A stretch of DNA of 64,000 bases, from positions 434,001-498,000 of the forward strand of contig NZ_SMLL01000001.1 of the NCBI RefSeq assembly GCF_004681965.1, given 5' to 3'. The notes beneath the pieces are model-generated. The model was not told where the DNA came from and made no database searches. It was given only the letters and a program-made list of their open reading frames with translations. Source of the DNA: Ramlibacter rhizophilus. GTDB taxonomy: Bacteria > Pseudomonadota > Gammaproteobacteria > Burkholderiales > Burkholderiaceae_C. Positions 1-9,215 of this stretch are shown here, one piece after another; position 1 is the first letter of the stretch; each line of letters begins with the position of its first letter. The translations under genes and the position numbers were made by a program.

Positions 1-780
1 GTCGCCGGCGCGATTCCCGGCCTGCTGCTCGCGCTGTCGTACATGCTGCTGATCACGCTGCAGGCGCGCCTGGACCCGCAGGCTGCGCCGCATTACGATG
101 CGCCGCGAAGCACCTTGCGCGAGAAGCTGCTCGCGATTGCGCGCAACGTGGTGCCCATGGGCGTGATCGTCTTCCTGGTGGTGGGCACCATCCTGCTGGG
201 TATCGCCTCCCCCACCGAGTCGGCGGCGCTGGGATGCCTTGGCGTGGTCAGCCTGCTGCTGGCGTACCGCCGCTTCCGCTGGGCGATCGTGTGGGACAGC
301 CTCCGGGACGCAATGAAGGTCACCGGCATGACCTTCCTCATCATCTCCGCCTCCAGCACCTACGCGCAGGTGCTGGCCTTTACCGGCGCCAGCGCCGGTT
401 TTATCCAGTGGGCACTGTCCTTCGATCTGTCCCCGTACGCGGTCCTGATCGCCATCGCCGGCGTAGTGCTGGTGCTGGGCATGTTTATGGACCAGGTCTC
501 GATGATGCTGGTCACGCTGCCCATCTTCCTGCCGCTGGCGACCAGCCTGCAGATGGATCTGGTCTGGTTCTGCCTCATTCTGCTGCTGCTGTTCGAGGTG
601 GGCTTCACCACGCCGCCGTTCGGGCTGCTGCTGTTCATCATGCTGGGAATCGCGCCCCCGGGAACGAGCCTGCGCACGGTGGCCATGGCGGCGCTGCCCT
701 ACATCGGCTGCGCGCTGTTGGTGATTGCGCTGGTGATCGCCTTTCCGCAGCTGGCACTCTGGCTGCCGCGCATGCTCTGA
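1..780 (+). CDS. TRAP transporter large permease (DctM-type), C-terminal part
   Basis: The reading frame is open from base 1, so the gene begins upstream of the window; about 259 residues are seen. The sequence is a run of hydrophobic helices separated by short polar loops. Segments such as GVVLVLGMFMDQVSMMLV and FEVGFTTPPFGLLLF are typical of the second half of the DctM / large permease subunit of tripartite ATP-independent periplasmic transporters. These carry organic acids across the inner membrane using an ion gradient and a periplasmic binding protein. The binding protein and small permease would lie upstream. The gene ends 24 bases before a stem-loop that looks like its terminator. Family assignment is firm; the substrate cannot be told. 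Confidence 0.9.
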   Translation, partial: VAGAIPGLLLALSYMLLITLQARLDPQAAPHYDAPRSTLREKLLAIARNVVPMGVIVFLVVGTILLGIASPTESAALGCLGVVSLLLAYRRFRWAIVWDSLRDAMKVTGMTFLIISASSTYAQVLAFTGASAGFIQWALSFDLSPYAVLIAIAGVVLVLGMFMDQVSMMLVTLPIFLPLATSLQMDLVWFCLILLLLFEVGFTTPPFGLLLFIMLGIAPPGTSLRTVAMAALPYIGCALLVIALVIAFPQLALWLPRML

Positions 781-803
781 GGTCGCCCGCGCCGCTGGGT
801 TCC

Positions 804-824
804 AAGCCCGGCGTTTGCCGGGTT
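804..824 (+). terminator. Stem-loop after the TRAP permease
   Basis: CCCGGC and GCCGGG enclose a GTTT loop, flanked by AAG and TT, 24 bases after the permease stop. There is only a short T run, so this is a probable rather than classical terminator. Confidence 0.5.
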
Positions 825-1002
825 CAACCAGCAGCAATCGCTCCGACCGATTCACCGCGCAATTGTTCGGCACCTGCTCGGCCAATTTTCCATCGACGCG
901 TCCGCTGCTGGGCCAAGAGCAGCCGTCGACTCAGGTTGCTGGAAGTGCGAGGCCGCTTGCGCCAGTAGCCCTGCGACGCAAGGAAAAGCACAGTGACCAG
1001 GC

Positions 1003-1212
1003 ACCACGAAAGAAGGCTTCGCCGCGCGCAATCGCGCGATCGAGAATGTTCCGCTGCTGTTCGACGCGAAGCTGCCAGGACGTGTCTAGCGTCTGCTTCT
1101 GCTCGGGCGCATCGCCGGTGCTGAACGCCATAGCAATGACAGCTCTCACGCGTGGACCTGGGAACGTCTCAAACACCTCAGCGAGGGCCTGAGCGAGCCA
1201 ATTACGCAGCGC
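1003..1212 (-). pseudogene. Remnant of a TetR-family regulator (C-terminal half)
   Basis: On the minus strand the stretch reads ALRNWLAQALAEVFETF, then GPRVRAVIAMAF, then LRVEQQRNILDRAIARGEAFF. That pattern (helix, FPGP, arginine-rich helix, then R-x-x-x-L-x-R-A-x-x-R-G-E) is characteristic of TetR C-terminal ligand domains. No TetR helix-turn-helix precedes it in the same frame; the upstream part of the frame is not protein-like. I read it as a decayed gene fragment. The resemblance is by eye, so it could be chance. Confidence 0.4.
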
Positions 1213-1475
1213 ACCGCAGCCCGCGACCGGAATCGCACCTGCAGTGACTCGTCGATGGTGGCACCCTGGCGCCGGCTGCCTTCCAGCCCGCGGTTGATCC
1301 CCTGGGACGTGTACCTCGCGATCATCGCCGTCACCGTGTGGGTCCTGCAGGACCCACCGCGCGTCGGGGTGAGCCATCGCTGGGTTATTAGTGCTGCTCT
1401 GCTTTCGGTGTTGGGCTCGCAGCGATGCGGCGCCAACGGCGGCGATGGCGCCAAAGGGGGCATACTGGCGCGAAG

Positions 1476-3116
1476 ATGGCCACCTCGATCGAGCTTGGCA
1501 GGCAGGCTTTCCTGCGCCGGGAATGGAAGGAGGCGTTTCGACAGCTGAAGGCTGGCGACGCCGAATCTCCATTGGAGCCTGCAGACCTCGAGCGCCTGGC
1601 ACAGGCGGCGTACCTCATCGGCCGGGACGCTGACGCGACGGCGCTCTTCATGCGTGCGCACTACGTCTCGATGGACGCAGGCGCGCCCGAGCGGGCGGCG
1701 CGTTGGGCGTTCTGGCTGAGTTTAAATGCCCTGCTTGGCGGCGATATCGCGCAGAGCACCGGCTGGCTTGCACGGATCCAGCGGATTGTCGGAACGTGCC
1801 CCGATTGCGCCGAGCAGGGGTACGTCGACGTGCTGTCCGGCTTGGCGCAGTTGGGCCAAGGACATGCAGAGAACGCATGCGCGATCTTCGGGCATGCCAT
1901 TTCTCGGGCCGTTCGGTTCAAGGCCCCGGACCTGATGGCGATGAGCCTCCTCGGCCAAGGACAGGCTCTGATCCAGATCGGGCGAGCCGCCGACGGCGTG
2001 CCGCGGCTTGACGAGGCGATGGTCACCGTCGCTGCCGGCGAGGTGTCCGCCATGGCCGCAGGCATTGTCTACTGTGCAGTGATTCTGACCTGCCAGCGCC
2101 TGTTCGATCTGCGCCGTTGCAAGGAGTGGACGCGAGCGCTGGACGAATGGTGCGCCGAGCAGCCTGACCTCGTGCCCTATCGAGGAGAGTGCCTCGTCCA
2201 CCGCTCCGAAATCCTGCAACTGGAAGGGGAGTGGTCCGCCGCCATGACAGAAGCACAGCGCGCGGTCGAGTTGTTCGCGACGCGACGCGGCCCGGTCTCT
2301 GGGCGCGCGTACTACCAGCTGGCCGAGCTCCATCGCCTGCGGGGAAAGTTTTCGCTCGCTGAGGAGATGTACGGAGAGGCGGGTCGCCGCGGAACCGAGC
2401 CACAGCCTGGCCTGTCCCTGCTACGCCTGGCGCAGCGGGACTTCGACGTAGCTAAGGCCGCCATCAGCCGGGTGACACGCGAGGCGAGCCATGGCCACGG
2501 GATACGCGGTGCGGCCACGCGCCCCCTCGTGCTCCACGCCTGTGTGGAAATCATGATCGCAACCGGGGATGTCGAGGCGGCCAGGCAGGCTGCCGTCGAG
2601 CTTGAATCGATCGCTGCAGACGTGGGTGCCTTGGTTCTTCACGCGTGGTCCGGCAAGGCCACCGGAACTGTACTTCTGGCTCAAGATGACGCGCAGGCTG
2701 CACTTGCCGTCCTCCGCGATGCCTGGCAGCAGTGGCAGGAGCTCGACTCCATCTATGAATCGGCCGAGGTTCGCGTGCTGATTGGACGCGCTTGCCTCGC
2801 TCTGGGCGACGAGGACACTGCGCACAGTCACTTCGAAGCGGCAGCGCGGACCTTCGAGCGGCTAGGCGCCACGCCCGCTCTGGCCGAGGTCGGCAAGTTC
2901 GCCAGTGCCGGTGCCGCGCCGAGCCACCTTCTCAGTCGTCGGGAGCTCGAGGTGCTCAGGCTCGTGGCGAAGGGCCAGTCCAACCGTGAAATCGCCGCTC
3001 GGCTGTTCATCAGTGAGCACACCGTCGCCAGGCACCTGAGCAGCATCCTGGGAAAGCTGGGAGTCGCATCGCGCACGGCGGCCAGTGCTTTCGCGTTCGA
3101 GCATGGGCTCATCTGA
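1476..3116 (+). CDS. LuxR-family regulator with TPR-like sensor region
   Basis: A protein of about 546 residues. The body is a series of alanine-rich helical repeats (TPR-like) and the last 65 residues are a LuxR/GerE helix-turn-helix: LLSRRELEVLRLVAKGQSNR, then EIAARLFISEHTVARHLSSI. There is no P-loop ATPase domain, unlike the larger regulator at 4937. The start at 1476 (MATSIELG) is preferred because the upstream extension to 1425 is an arginine-rich, non-protein-like run. It lies upstream of a methyltransferase on the same strand, separated by 115 bases, and may control it. Ligand or partner unknown. Confidence 0.85.
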   Translation: MATSIELGRQAFLRREWKEAFRQLKAGDAESPLEPADLERLAQAAYLIGRDADATALFMRAHYVSMDAGAPERAARWAFWLSLNALLGGDIAQSTGWLARIQRIVGTCPDCAEQGYVDVLSGLAQLGQGHAENACAIFGHAISRAVRFKAPDLMAMSLLGQGQALIQIGRAADGVPRLDEAMVTVAAGEVSAMAAGIVYCAVILTCQRLFDLRRCKEWTRALDEWCAEQPDLVPYRGECLVHRSEILQLEGEWSAAMTEAQRAVELFATRRGPVSGRAYYQLAELHRLRGKFSLAEEMYGEAGRRGTEPQPGLSLLRLAQRDFDVAKAAISRVTREASHGHGIRGAATRPLVLHACVEIMIATGDVEAARQAAVELESIAADVGALVLHAWSGKATGTVLLAQDDAQAALAVLRDAWQQWQELDSIYESAEVRVLIGRACLALGDEDTAHSHFEAAARTFERLGATPALAEVGKFASAGAAPSHLLSRRELEVLRLVAKGQSNREIAARLFISEHTVARHLSSILGKLGVASRTAASAFAFEHGLI

Positions 3117-3231
3117 TGGCCGATTGGTCAATTCGAACCATCGGCAACTGCACCACATTGGCTCCTATGGAGGATGCGGCCTGCCCGCCTCGTCTCTAGT
3201 CTGGAACTCCGACTGTTTGAAGGAGATCATC

Positions 3232-4038
3232 ATGACAAACGAGCGAACGCTCGAGCAGGCCTACGTTGGCACCGCGGCCGAAAACTACGAACGGTATTTC
3301 GTGCCAAGCATTGCGGCTCCGCTGGCCGCAGATCTCATCGAGGTCAGTACCCCCAGGGCCGGAGAGCGTGCTCTCGACGTGGCGTGCGGTACCGGTGTTG
3401 TGACGAGGCTTGCAGCGCAGCGGGTGGGCGCCGAAGGCTCGGTCGTTGGTCTGGACGTCAATCCAGGCATGTTGGCCGTGGCGCGTTCGGTGACGCCGAA
3501 GCTTGCGATCGATTGGCGCGAGGGCAGCGCCGAAGCAATTCCGTTCCCCGATGCCACGTTTGACGTTGTGTTGTGCCAGATGGGACTCCAGTTCGTTCCG
3601 AACAAGCTCGGCGCATTGCGGGAAATGCGGCGGGTCCTTGCCCGCGCCGGCCGGCTCGTACTCAATCTGCCCGGGCCGACGCCGCCCTTGTTCGACGTGT
3701 TGGCGGATGCGCTCGGCCGGCATATCGACGCACGAGCGTCCTCGTTTGTCCACATCGTGTTTTCGCTGAGCGATGAGCAGGAGCTGCGCGAGCTGATGCA
3801 GGGTGCCGGCTTCCACCATGTCGAGGTGCACAGGACCACGACCAAGCTCGGCTTGCCACCCATCAGGGACTTCCTGTGGCAGTACGTGTTCAGCACGCCT
3901 CTCGCCGATGTGGTTGCGAAAGCTAACGAGGCCAGCCGCTGCGCCCTGGAGCGGGAGATCGCCGACCGGTGGCAGGAATTCGCACCCGATGGGAGCCTGA
4001 CCTGCGAGGTGGGCATCTCGACGGTGAGCGGCCGTTAG
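3232..4038 (+). CDS. Class I SAM-dependent methyltransferase (UbiE/Methyltransf_11 type)
   Basis: About 268 residues. Motif I (LDVACGTGVVTRLA) binds S-adenosylmethionine, followed by the acidic motif GLDVNPGML and by PFPDATFDVVLCQMGLQFVP, all in the order seen in UbiE-like methyltransferases. The start is fixed by AAGGAGATCATC just upstream of ATG 3232; the longer open frame from 3085 overlaps the preceding regulator. Substrate is not evident. It sits between two LuxR-type regulators, which suggests a regulated small-molecule modification, but that is inference. Confidence 0.88.
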   Translation: MTNERTLEQAYVGTAAENYERYFVPSIAAPLAADLIEVSTPRAGERALDVACGTGVVTRLAAQRVGAEGSVVGLDVNPGMLAVARSVTPKLAIDWREGSAEAIPFPDATFDVVLCQMGLQFVPNKLGALREMRRVLARAGRLVLNLPGPTPPLFDVLADALGRHIDARASSFVHIVFSLSDEQELRELMQGAGFHHVEVHRTTTKLGLPPIRDFLWQYVFSTPLADVVAKANEASRCALEREIADRWQEFAPDGSLTCEVGISTVSGR

Positions 4039-4936
4039 CGGTTTACCGCGGGTGCGCAGCTGGGAGATCGGCAATCGCCCCCGCGCCAGAATGCGGTTCA
4101 TGACGACGTGAGCCCTGTGTCATTTGCCCTCAGGAGCGCCTCTTGCAAGGGACTGCAGATCGCCGCCTGCGCGCACGTCCCGCGTCCGACCCGCAGCAGG
4201 AGCTGGGGCAGGCCTGCTGCCCCAGCTCCTGCCGCTCGGCGCAACGCGGGGCGCATGCGGGCACCTCTGTCGGCTGCCTTGAGTAGGCCGAGGTCAGGCC
4301 GCCCACGGTCATGGTCATTTACGAACTCCTGAAGCGGCAGCCCTTGGCAAGGTGCCGTCATGTGGCGTTGCGCCGGTGAGCGTCCTCGCATGAGAGGCCG
4401 GTGACGTCGATCAGCGTGTCTCTGCAATGCGCGGGCCGGCTTGGACGCCCACCGGCCCGCCGCCCTTTCGGAGTGACCAGCCGGTCCGTGTGACGGGTGT
4501 TCCGAATGTCACCAAACCCGCCGGCACGCCGCCGCGCACGCAACGCTTACGCGTGCAGCCAGCCGCTGGGCATGGCTGGCGGCGTGCAGCAATGCAAGCG
4601 GACTCTAGTGCTTCGGCTTGAGACGCTGACTGTCCGGCCGGTGGTCGACTTCGCCTGAGGACGGAAGGGCCGGGATCCGCCGGTGGGTTTGGGGCGACCC
4701 ATATCGCCCTGGCGCTAACGAACGGCGCCCTTGTGGCGGGCACATAGTGCCTGCCTCCGGTCCATGCTTGTGTCTGCTCCCCAGGAGCGGTCTCGGCCGC
4801 ATAGCTGGCAACGGACGTCAGCTGCTGGGCTGTGCGATGGGGCTGAAGCCGAATGCGTGCCGCGCTGCGCTAGGCGCAGGTGTGTCGACAAGCTGCCGAG
4901 CCGGTGGATTGAACTCTCGAATAAACTGCTGCGACC
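4039..4936. other. 900-base gap between methyltransferase and LuxR ATPase
   Basis: I see no convincing gene here. Open frames on both strands are short and rich in Arg, Pro and Ala. Apart from the perfect hairpin at 4196-4232 there is no recognisable element. It presumably holds the promoter of the gene at 4937. Confidence 0.5.
4196..4232. repeat. Perfect 16-bp inverted repeat
   Basis: Arms GCAGGAGCTGGGGCAG (4196-4211) and its exact complement (4217-4232) are separated by 5 bases. The predicted hairpin is very stable but has no T run, so it is either a factor-assisted terminator for the methyltransferase or a small palindromic repeat. Confidence 0.7.
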
Positions 4937-7531
4937 ATGGCGAACTTGCTCGAACGGGAGCATGCGATTGCCGGACTCGAGGCAGCGCGGGCTCGCGCGC
5001 GAGACGGCGCAGGGTCGACGGTGCTTGTGTTAGGAGAAGCTGGCATCGGCAAGACGGCGTTGCTGGACGATTTCGTGCGTCGCCATCGTGGGATCGTCCT
5101 GTGGGGCGGCTGTGAGGCGCTCACGACGCCCCGACCGCTCGGCCCGCTCTATGACTTCGCCGACGCAGCGGGCAGCCGGCTCCGCGCGGTGCTGGGCGGT
5201 TCCGACCGCGGTGCAATGTTCGCGTCGGTGCTCGACGAAGCGGCCAGTGGCGAGTGGCCCGGAGTCATCGTCATAGATGACGTGCACTGGGCGGACGACG
5301 CCACGTTCGATTTCATCAGGTTTGCAGGCCGGCGAATTCACCGGCGGAGGGCCTTGCTACTGCTCAGCAGTCGGTACGACGAGCCGTCGTGGCGCAAGGT
5401 GAGAGCCATGCTGGCGGACCTTCCTGCGGCGCACGTGTTACGGATAGAACTGACCCCGCTCTCCTTGGAGGCCGTCAGCCGGTGGTCCAATCAGGCGGAG
5501 GCTGACGCGCGACGGCTGCACGCCGTCACAAACGGCAACCCGTTCTTCGTCGCGGAGCTGCTGCGCCATAGAGCCTCGCAGGCGCTTCCGGCCAGCGTGC
5601 AGGACGCCGTGCTCGGCAAGGTGTTCAGACTACCCGGGAGCGCCAGGGAGTTCATAGAACTGGTGGCCATCTTTCCGCGACATGTGGAGCTTGCCTTCCT
5701 TGAGCGCCTGCGGCCTACGTGTGGTTCCGACCTCGATAGTTGCATTTCGGCGGGGCTGCTGTTGAGGAATGGTCCGACGGTTCGATTTCGACATGAGCTG
5801 GCGCGAACCGCGATCGAATGCGACCTGCCCGAGGCGCTGGCGGTCTCCCTGCACGAGGAGGTGCTTGCTGCGCTTGAACAAGAAGACCCGGATTCCACGC
5901 TCGTGGCCCAACTCGCGCACCACGCAGGGCGAGCGCGGAACCTGGCGGCCGTGCTGCGCTGGTGCCCTCTGGCGGCGCGCCAAGCCGCGGCGCGCGGAGC
6001 GAACCGGGAAGCGGCCTCGCATGCCAGGGCCGCGCTCGCGCACGGCGAACAGCTGACGGCAACGGGTCGTGCTGAGCTCCTGCGTTGCCTGGCGGCAGCT
6101 TGTTTCGAGCTCAGCGAACTCGACGAGGCCGCCCGCGCTTATCGTGAAGCGGCGGCCATATTCGAGCGCCAGGGCGACCAGGCAGCCCGTGCGGCATGCC
6201 TCGCCGAACTTGCGATGCCACTGGTGCGCGCGCTTCGCAATGCCGAAGCCGATTCGTCGTGTCGCGAGGCGCTCGCGGTGGCGGCCGAGTGCGGGAACCA
6301 GGCTGTACAAGCGCGCGCATTCGCGATCGCGTCGTACCTGCACATGCTCAACCGGGACCATGAGCAGGCCGTCGCTGCCGGCAGGCAGGCGCTGGCACTT
6401 GCGCGCATGGACGATGACGTGCTTCAAGCGCAGGCCTACAAGACGGTCGGGAGCGCGACGATCTTCTCCGACTACGATGCAGGCTGCTTGCTCATCGAAC
6501 GCAGCATGGAAATTGCCCGTGCCCTCGATGACGGCGGTGTCGCGCTTGTCGACGCCTACCTCATGATCGGCACGGCATCGGGCGAGCTGCACCGTTTCGA
6601 GAACGCGGAGCGGTGGATCGACGAGGGACTTGCTTGCGCCCGCACGCACGACCTGGACAGGCTGGCGAATTACCTGGAGGCATGGCGCGCCATCTGCCAT
6701 GTCTATCGCGGCGAGTGGGATCAAGCGGGTCCGCTCGCGTTGCGGGTCCTCGCACGCGAGCCCCATGGATCGACCAGTCGCGTGATGGCCCTGGTCGCCC
6801 TCGGGCGCCTGCGCACCCGGCGCGGTGATCCGGGCGCATCGGACGCGCTGGACGAGGCGCTGGAACTGGCGCAGCGCTCGGGCACGTTGCAGCGGCTCGC
6901 TCCCGTGCGGGCGGCGCGTGCCGAGGCTGCATGGCTGGTTGGCGACGATGTTCGGGCGGCTGCCGAAGCCGCATCAGTGCATACGCTGGCCGTGGCGAAG
7001 GGGCACACCTGGTTCAGCGGCGAGCTGGCTTACTGGGCCTGGCGCGCGGGGCGTGCAGAGGTGAGCAGCAGCGGCATGACACCGTTCGACTTGCAGGTGG
7101 TCGGGGACTGGCGGCAAGCTGCGGCCGTGTGGCAGACGATGGGCTGCCCCTACGAGCATGCCAGAAGTCTTTCCGAGGGTGACGCACCGGCGCGGCGCCG
7201 TGCGCTGCGAATGCTGGACGCAATGGGCGCGCATCCCTTGGCGCAGCGGCTGCGCCGCCAGATGCGGACCGAAGGAGTCCCCGCTGTGCCTCGAGGGCCG
7301 CTGGCCACCACCCGAGCGCATCCGGCGGGGCTCACCCGTCGCGAAGTCGAAGTGCTGGCGCTGCTTGCCCAACAGCTGACGACGCCCGAGATCGCCTCCA
7401 GACTGTCGAGGTCCCACCGAACAGTGGACCACCACGTTGAATCCCTATGCGCCAAGCTCGGCGTGCGCGGACGTGCCGAGGCCGTGCGAGCCGCGCGGCG
7501 GCTCCAGTTGACGCCCCCCCTAAATAGGTAG
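4937..7531 (+). CDS. Large ATP-binding LuxR-family regulator (LAL/MalT-like)
   Basis: 864 residues. An AAA/STAND-type ATPase lies at the N-terminus: Walker A GEAGIGKT at residues 33-40 and Walker B VIVIDDVHWAD at about 110-120. A long helical TPR-like middle follows, and a LuxR helix-turn-helix ends the protein (LTRREVEVLALLAQQLTTPE, then IASRLSRSHRTVDHHVESL). These proteins sense an inducer through the ATPase/TPR portion and activate transcription. The next gene downstream on the same strand, 103 bases away, encodes a DUF4242 protein; regulators of this class are often found beside such genes, so it is a likely target. Start ATG 4937 leaves the ATPase complete. Confidence 0.9.
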   Translation: MANLLEREHAIAGLEAARARARDGAGSTVLVLGEAGIGKTALLDDFVRRHRGIVLWGGCEALTTPRPLGPLYDFADAAGSRLRAVLGGSDRGAMFASVLDEAASGEWPGVIVIDDVHWADDATFDFIRFAGRRIHRRRALLLLSSRYDEPSWRKVRAMLADLPAAHVLRIELTPLSLEAVSRWSNQAEADARRLHAVTNGNPFFVAELLRHRASQALPASVQDAVLGKVFRLPGSAREFIELVAIFPRHVELAFLERLRPTCGSDLDSCISAGLLLRNGPTVRFRHELARTAIECDLPEALAVSLHEEVLAALEQEDPDSTLVAQLAHHAGRARNLAAVLRWCPLAARQAAARGANREAASHARAALAHGEQLTATGRAELLRCLAAACFELSELDEAARAYREAAAIFERQGDQAARAACLAELAMPLVRALRNAEADSSCREALAVAAECGNQAVQARAFAIASYLHMLNRDHEQAVAAGRQALALARMDDDVLQAQAYKTVGSATIFSDYDAGCLLIERSMEIARALDDGGVALVDAYLMIGTASGELHRFENAERWIDEGLACARTHDLDRLANYLEAWRAICHVYRGEWDQAGPLALRVLAREPHGSTSRVMALVALGRLRTRRGDPGASDALDEALELAQRSGTLQRLAPVRAARAEAAWLVGDDVRAAAEAASVHTLAVAKGHTWFSGELAYWAWRAGRAEVSSSGMTPFDLQVVGDWRQAAAVWQTMGCPYEHARSLSEGDAPARRRALRMLDAMGAHPLAQRLRRQMRTEGVPAVPRGPLATTRAHPAGLTRREVEVLALLAQQLTTPEIASRLSRSHRTVDHHVESLCAKLGVRGRAEAVRAARRLQLTPPLNR

Positions 7532-7634
7532 GCCCGGCCCGAAATCTGGGTGAAGAGTGCCCTCGCCGCGTGGGTGGGGCGTTTCTAGGATGAACCCACG
7601 GTCATGAAGACCGTGCCACTCAAGGAGTCCAATC

Positions 7635-7910
7635 ATGCCCCGCTATATGGTAGAGCGCAGTTTCCCCCACGGACTGTCCATCCCGCAGAACGCCGACGGC
7701 GCGAAGGCGTGCCTGGGTGTCGTGGAACGCAACGCCACCGAAGGCGTGACATGGGTCCATTCGTACGTGACGCCCGACAAGAAGCACACCTTCTGCATCT
7801 ACGACGCGCCTTCACCGGAGGCAATCCGGACCGTCGCCCAGCGTAACCAGCTGCCGGTGGACACGATCACGGAAGTGTCTGTCCTGGATCCGTACTTCTA
7901 TCGCGGCTGA
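7635..7910 (+). CDS. DUF4242 family small protein (nickel-binding SCO4226-like)
   Basis: 91 residues with the family pattern: MPRYMVERSFPHGL at the start, then a central WVHSYVTPDKKHTFCIYDAP and PEAIRTVAQRNQLPVDTITEV near the end. A strong ribosome site (AAGGAGTCCAATC) precedes ATG 7635. The family forms ferredoxin-like folds; one member from Streptomyces binds nickel, but the role here is unknown. It follows the large LuxR regulator on the same strand and is probably under its control. Confidence 0.85.
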   Translation: MPRYMVERSFPHGLSIPQNADGAKACLGVVERNATEGVTWVHSYVTPDKKHTFCIYDAPSPEAIRTVAQRNQLPVDTITEVSVLDPYFYRG

Positions 7911-8060
7911 CAGTCCTAGGTGTGAGGCGCTGTCGAAATGGTGAATCGCGCGCTACGGCCGCCGCCTGGAAACACCAGGTGATCTCTGAGGCTCTGGGGA
8001 CAAACGTCCACGACGCACTCGAGATCAAGGAGCAGACAGAGATCTAGTTCGCGCACGTCA

Positions 8061-8591
8061 TCAATCGCGCGAACGGATGCCCAACCAGCGCGCCAGCCGG
8101 TCGCGCCAGATGTCGCGGCCGGCCTGACGATAGTCCCGTAGCCACCCGCGGGTCGGCGGCATGCGGCGCACGACCCACTGCGCCACGACGATGAAGGTCA
8201 CCATCAAGAACAGGCTGAGCCAAAACGTGGCCCACCAACCATGGCCGGCTTGTTCCAGGCCCTCGCGTAGCGCCGACCGCAGCTCGATCACGCCAAAGAG
8301 CGGCACGGCCGCGATGCACAGGTAGCCGAGCAGGAATCTGGTGAGGCCAAGCCGGCGGCTGCGTTCGCGGGAAACAAGGGACGTGATGGCCGCCAAAACC
8401 AGCAGCACCACGGCGAACCAAGGCAGCTGTTCGCTTGCACGCTCGACGAAGGCACTTAGGAGGATTTCAGGCACGGGCGTAAGGACCAACCGAGCGGGTT
8501 GCCCGGCGACCCGGGTCGCGTAGTTGAAATAGAGCGACAGTGCGTCCTCAGGTGCTAACTTAGCCGCCAGCAGTGCTGAGCGGCCGTGCAT
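8061..8591 (-). CDS. Hypothetical inner-membrane protein
   Basis: 176 residues, no recognised family. Three hydrophobic segments are visible: WFAVVLLVLAAITSLV near residue 60, FLLGYLCIAAVPLFGVIEL near 88-105, and FWLSLFLMVTFIVVAQWVV near 125-142. A basic C-terminal tail (RDIWRDRLARWLGIRSRD) is probably cytoplasmic. The hydrophobic pattern and amphipathic arginines near membrane borders make it a real gene rather than a shadow frame. It is monocistronic and divergent from the acetyltransferase at 8678. Confidence 0.7.
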   Translation of the reverse strand: MHGRSALLAAKLAPEDALSLYFNYATRVAGQPARLVLTPVPEILLSAFVERASEQLPWFAVVLLVLAAITSLVSRERSRRLGLTRFLLGYLCIAAVPLFGVIELRSALREGLEQAGHGWWATFWLSLFLMVTFIVVAQWVVRRMPPTRGWLRDYRQAGRDIWRDRLARWLGIRSRD

Positions 8592-8677
8592 GGTACTGAA
8601 CCATCTCCCCAGGCCTCAACCGAACAGCAGACCTCTGGCGCCCTCATGACTGCCTGCCTTCGGGCCAATAATCGGAC

Positions 8678-9175
8678 ATGCACATTCGCCGGCTCGTCGC
8701 CACTGATGCTGCCGCCTTCAGAGCGCTCAGATTGCGCGCTCTGAAGGAGCACCCGGACGCGTTCACTTCGAGCTGGGAAGAGGACAGCCGCGTGCCGCTG
8801 GATGAGAGTGCACGCCGTTTGGCGTCGGCGACTGCGGCGTTCTGGGGAGCGTTCGGTATTGAGCTCGGCCTGGTCGGCATGGCGGGCCTGGAGCGCAGCG
8901 TGCGCGCCAAGGCGAGGCACAAGGGAACTGTCGTGGCCATGTACGTGGCGCCCGAGGCCGGCAGGCGTGGCATCGGCGCCATGTTGCTAGAAGCGCTGTT
9001 CGCGCATGCACGAAGCGAGGGATTGCAGGACCTCGTGCTCACGGTGACCTGCGGCAACGAGGCGGCCCTGCGTCTGTACGAACGCGCCGGGTTCCGCGCC
9101 TTCGGCAGCGAGCCGCGCGCGATTCTCGTGGACGGTCAGGCATTCACCAAGGTCCACATGCATTGCTCGCTTTAG
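8678..9175 (+). CDS. GNAT family N-acetyltransferase
   Basis: 165 residues spanning the complete GNAT fold. VVAMYVAPEAGRRGIGAMLL contains the acetyl-CoA pyrophosphate-binding loop (R-R-G-I-G), followed by LVLTVTCGNEAALRLYERAG, the usual C-terminal element with the tyrosine general acid, and FRAFGSEPRA. Substrate unknown; the family includes protein, antibiotic and small-molecule acetyltransferases. It stands alone between a divergent membrane protein and a decayed DNA ligase. Confidence 0.9.
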   Translation: MHIRRLVATDAAAFRALRLRALKEHPDAFTSSWEEDSRVPLDESARRLASATAAFWGAFGIELGLVGMAGLERSVRAKARHKGTVVAMYVAPEAGRRGIGAMLLEALFAHARSEGLQDLVLTVTCGNEAALRLYERAGFRAFGSEPRAILVDGQAFTKVHMHCSL

Positions 9176-9215
9176 CAGGTAGTTCCAGGGCCCCGAAGCC
9201 GCGGACGAGTGACCT

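Larger units (their letters stand above)
781..1475. other. Gap between the TRAP permease and the LuxR gene
   Basis: About 700 bases with no intact gene that I can support. It contains the stem-loop at its left end and a minus-strand stretch resembling the C-terminal half of a TetR-type regulator (listed separately). The open frames crossing it on both strands have arginine-rich, low-complexity translations typical of shadow frames in GC-rich DNA. Confidence 0.5.
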
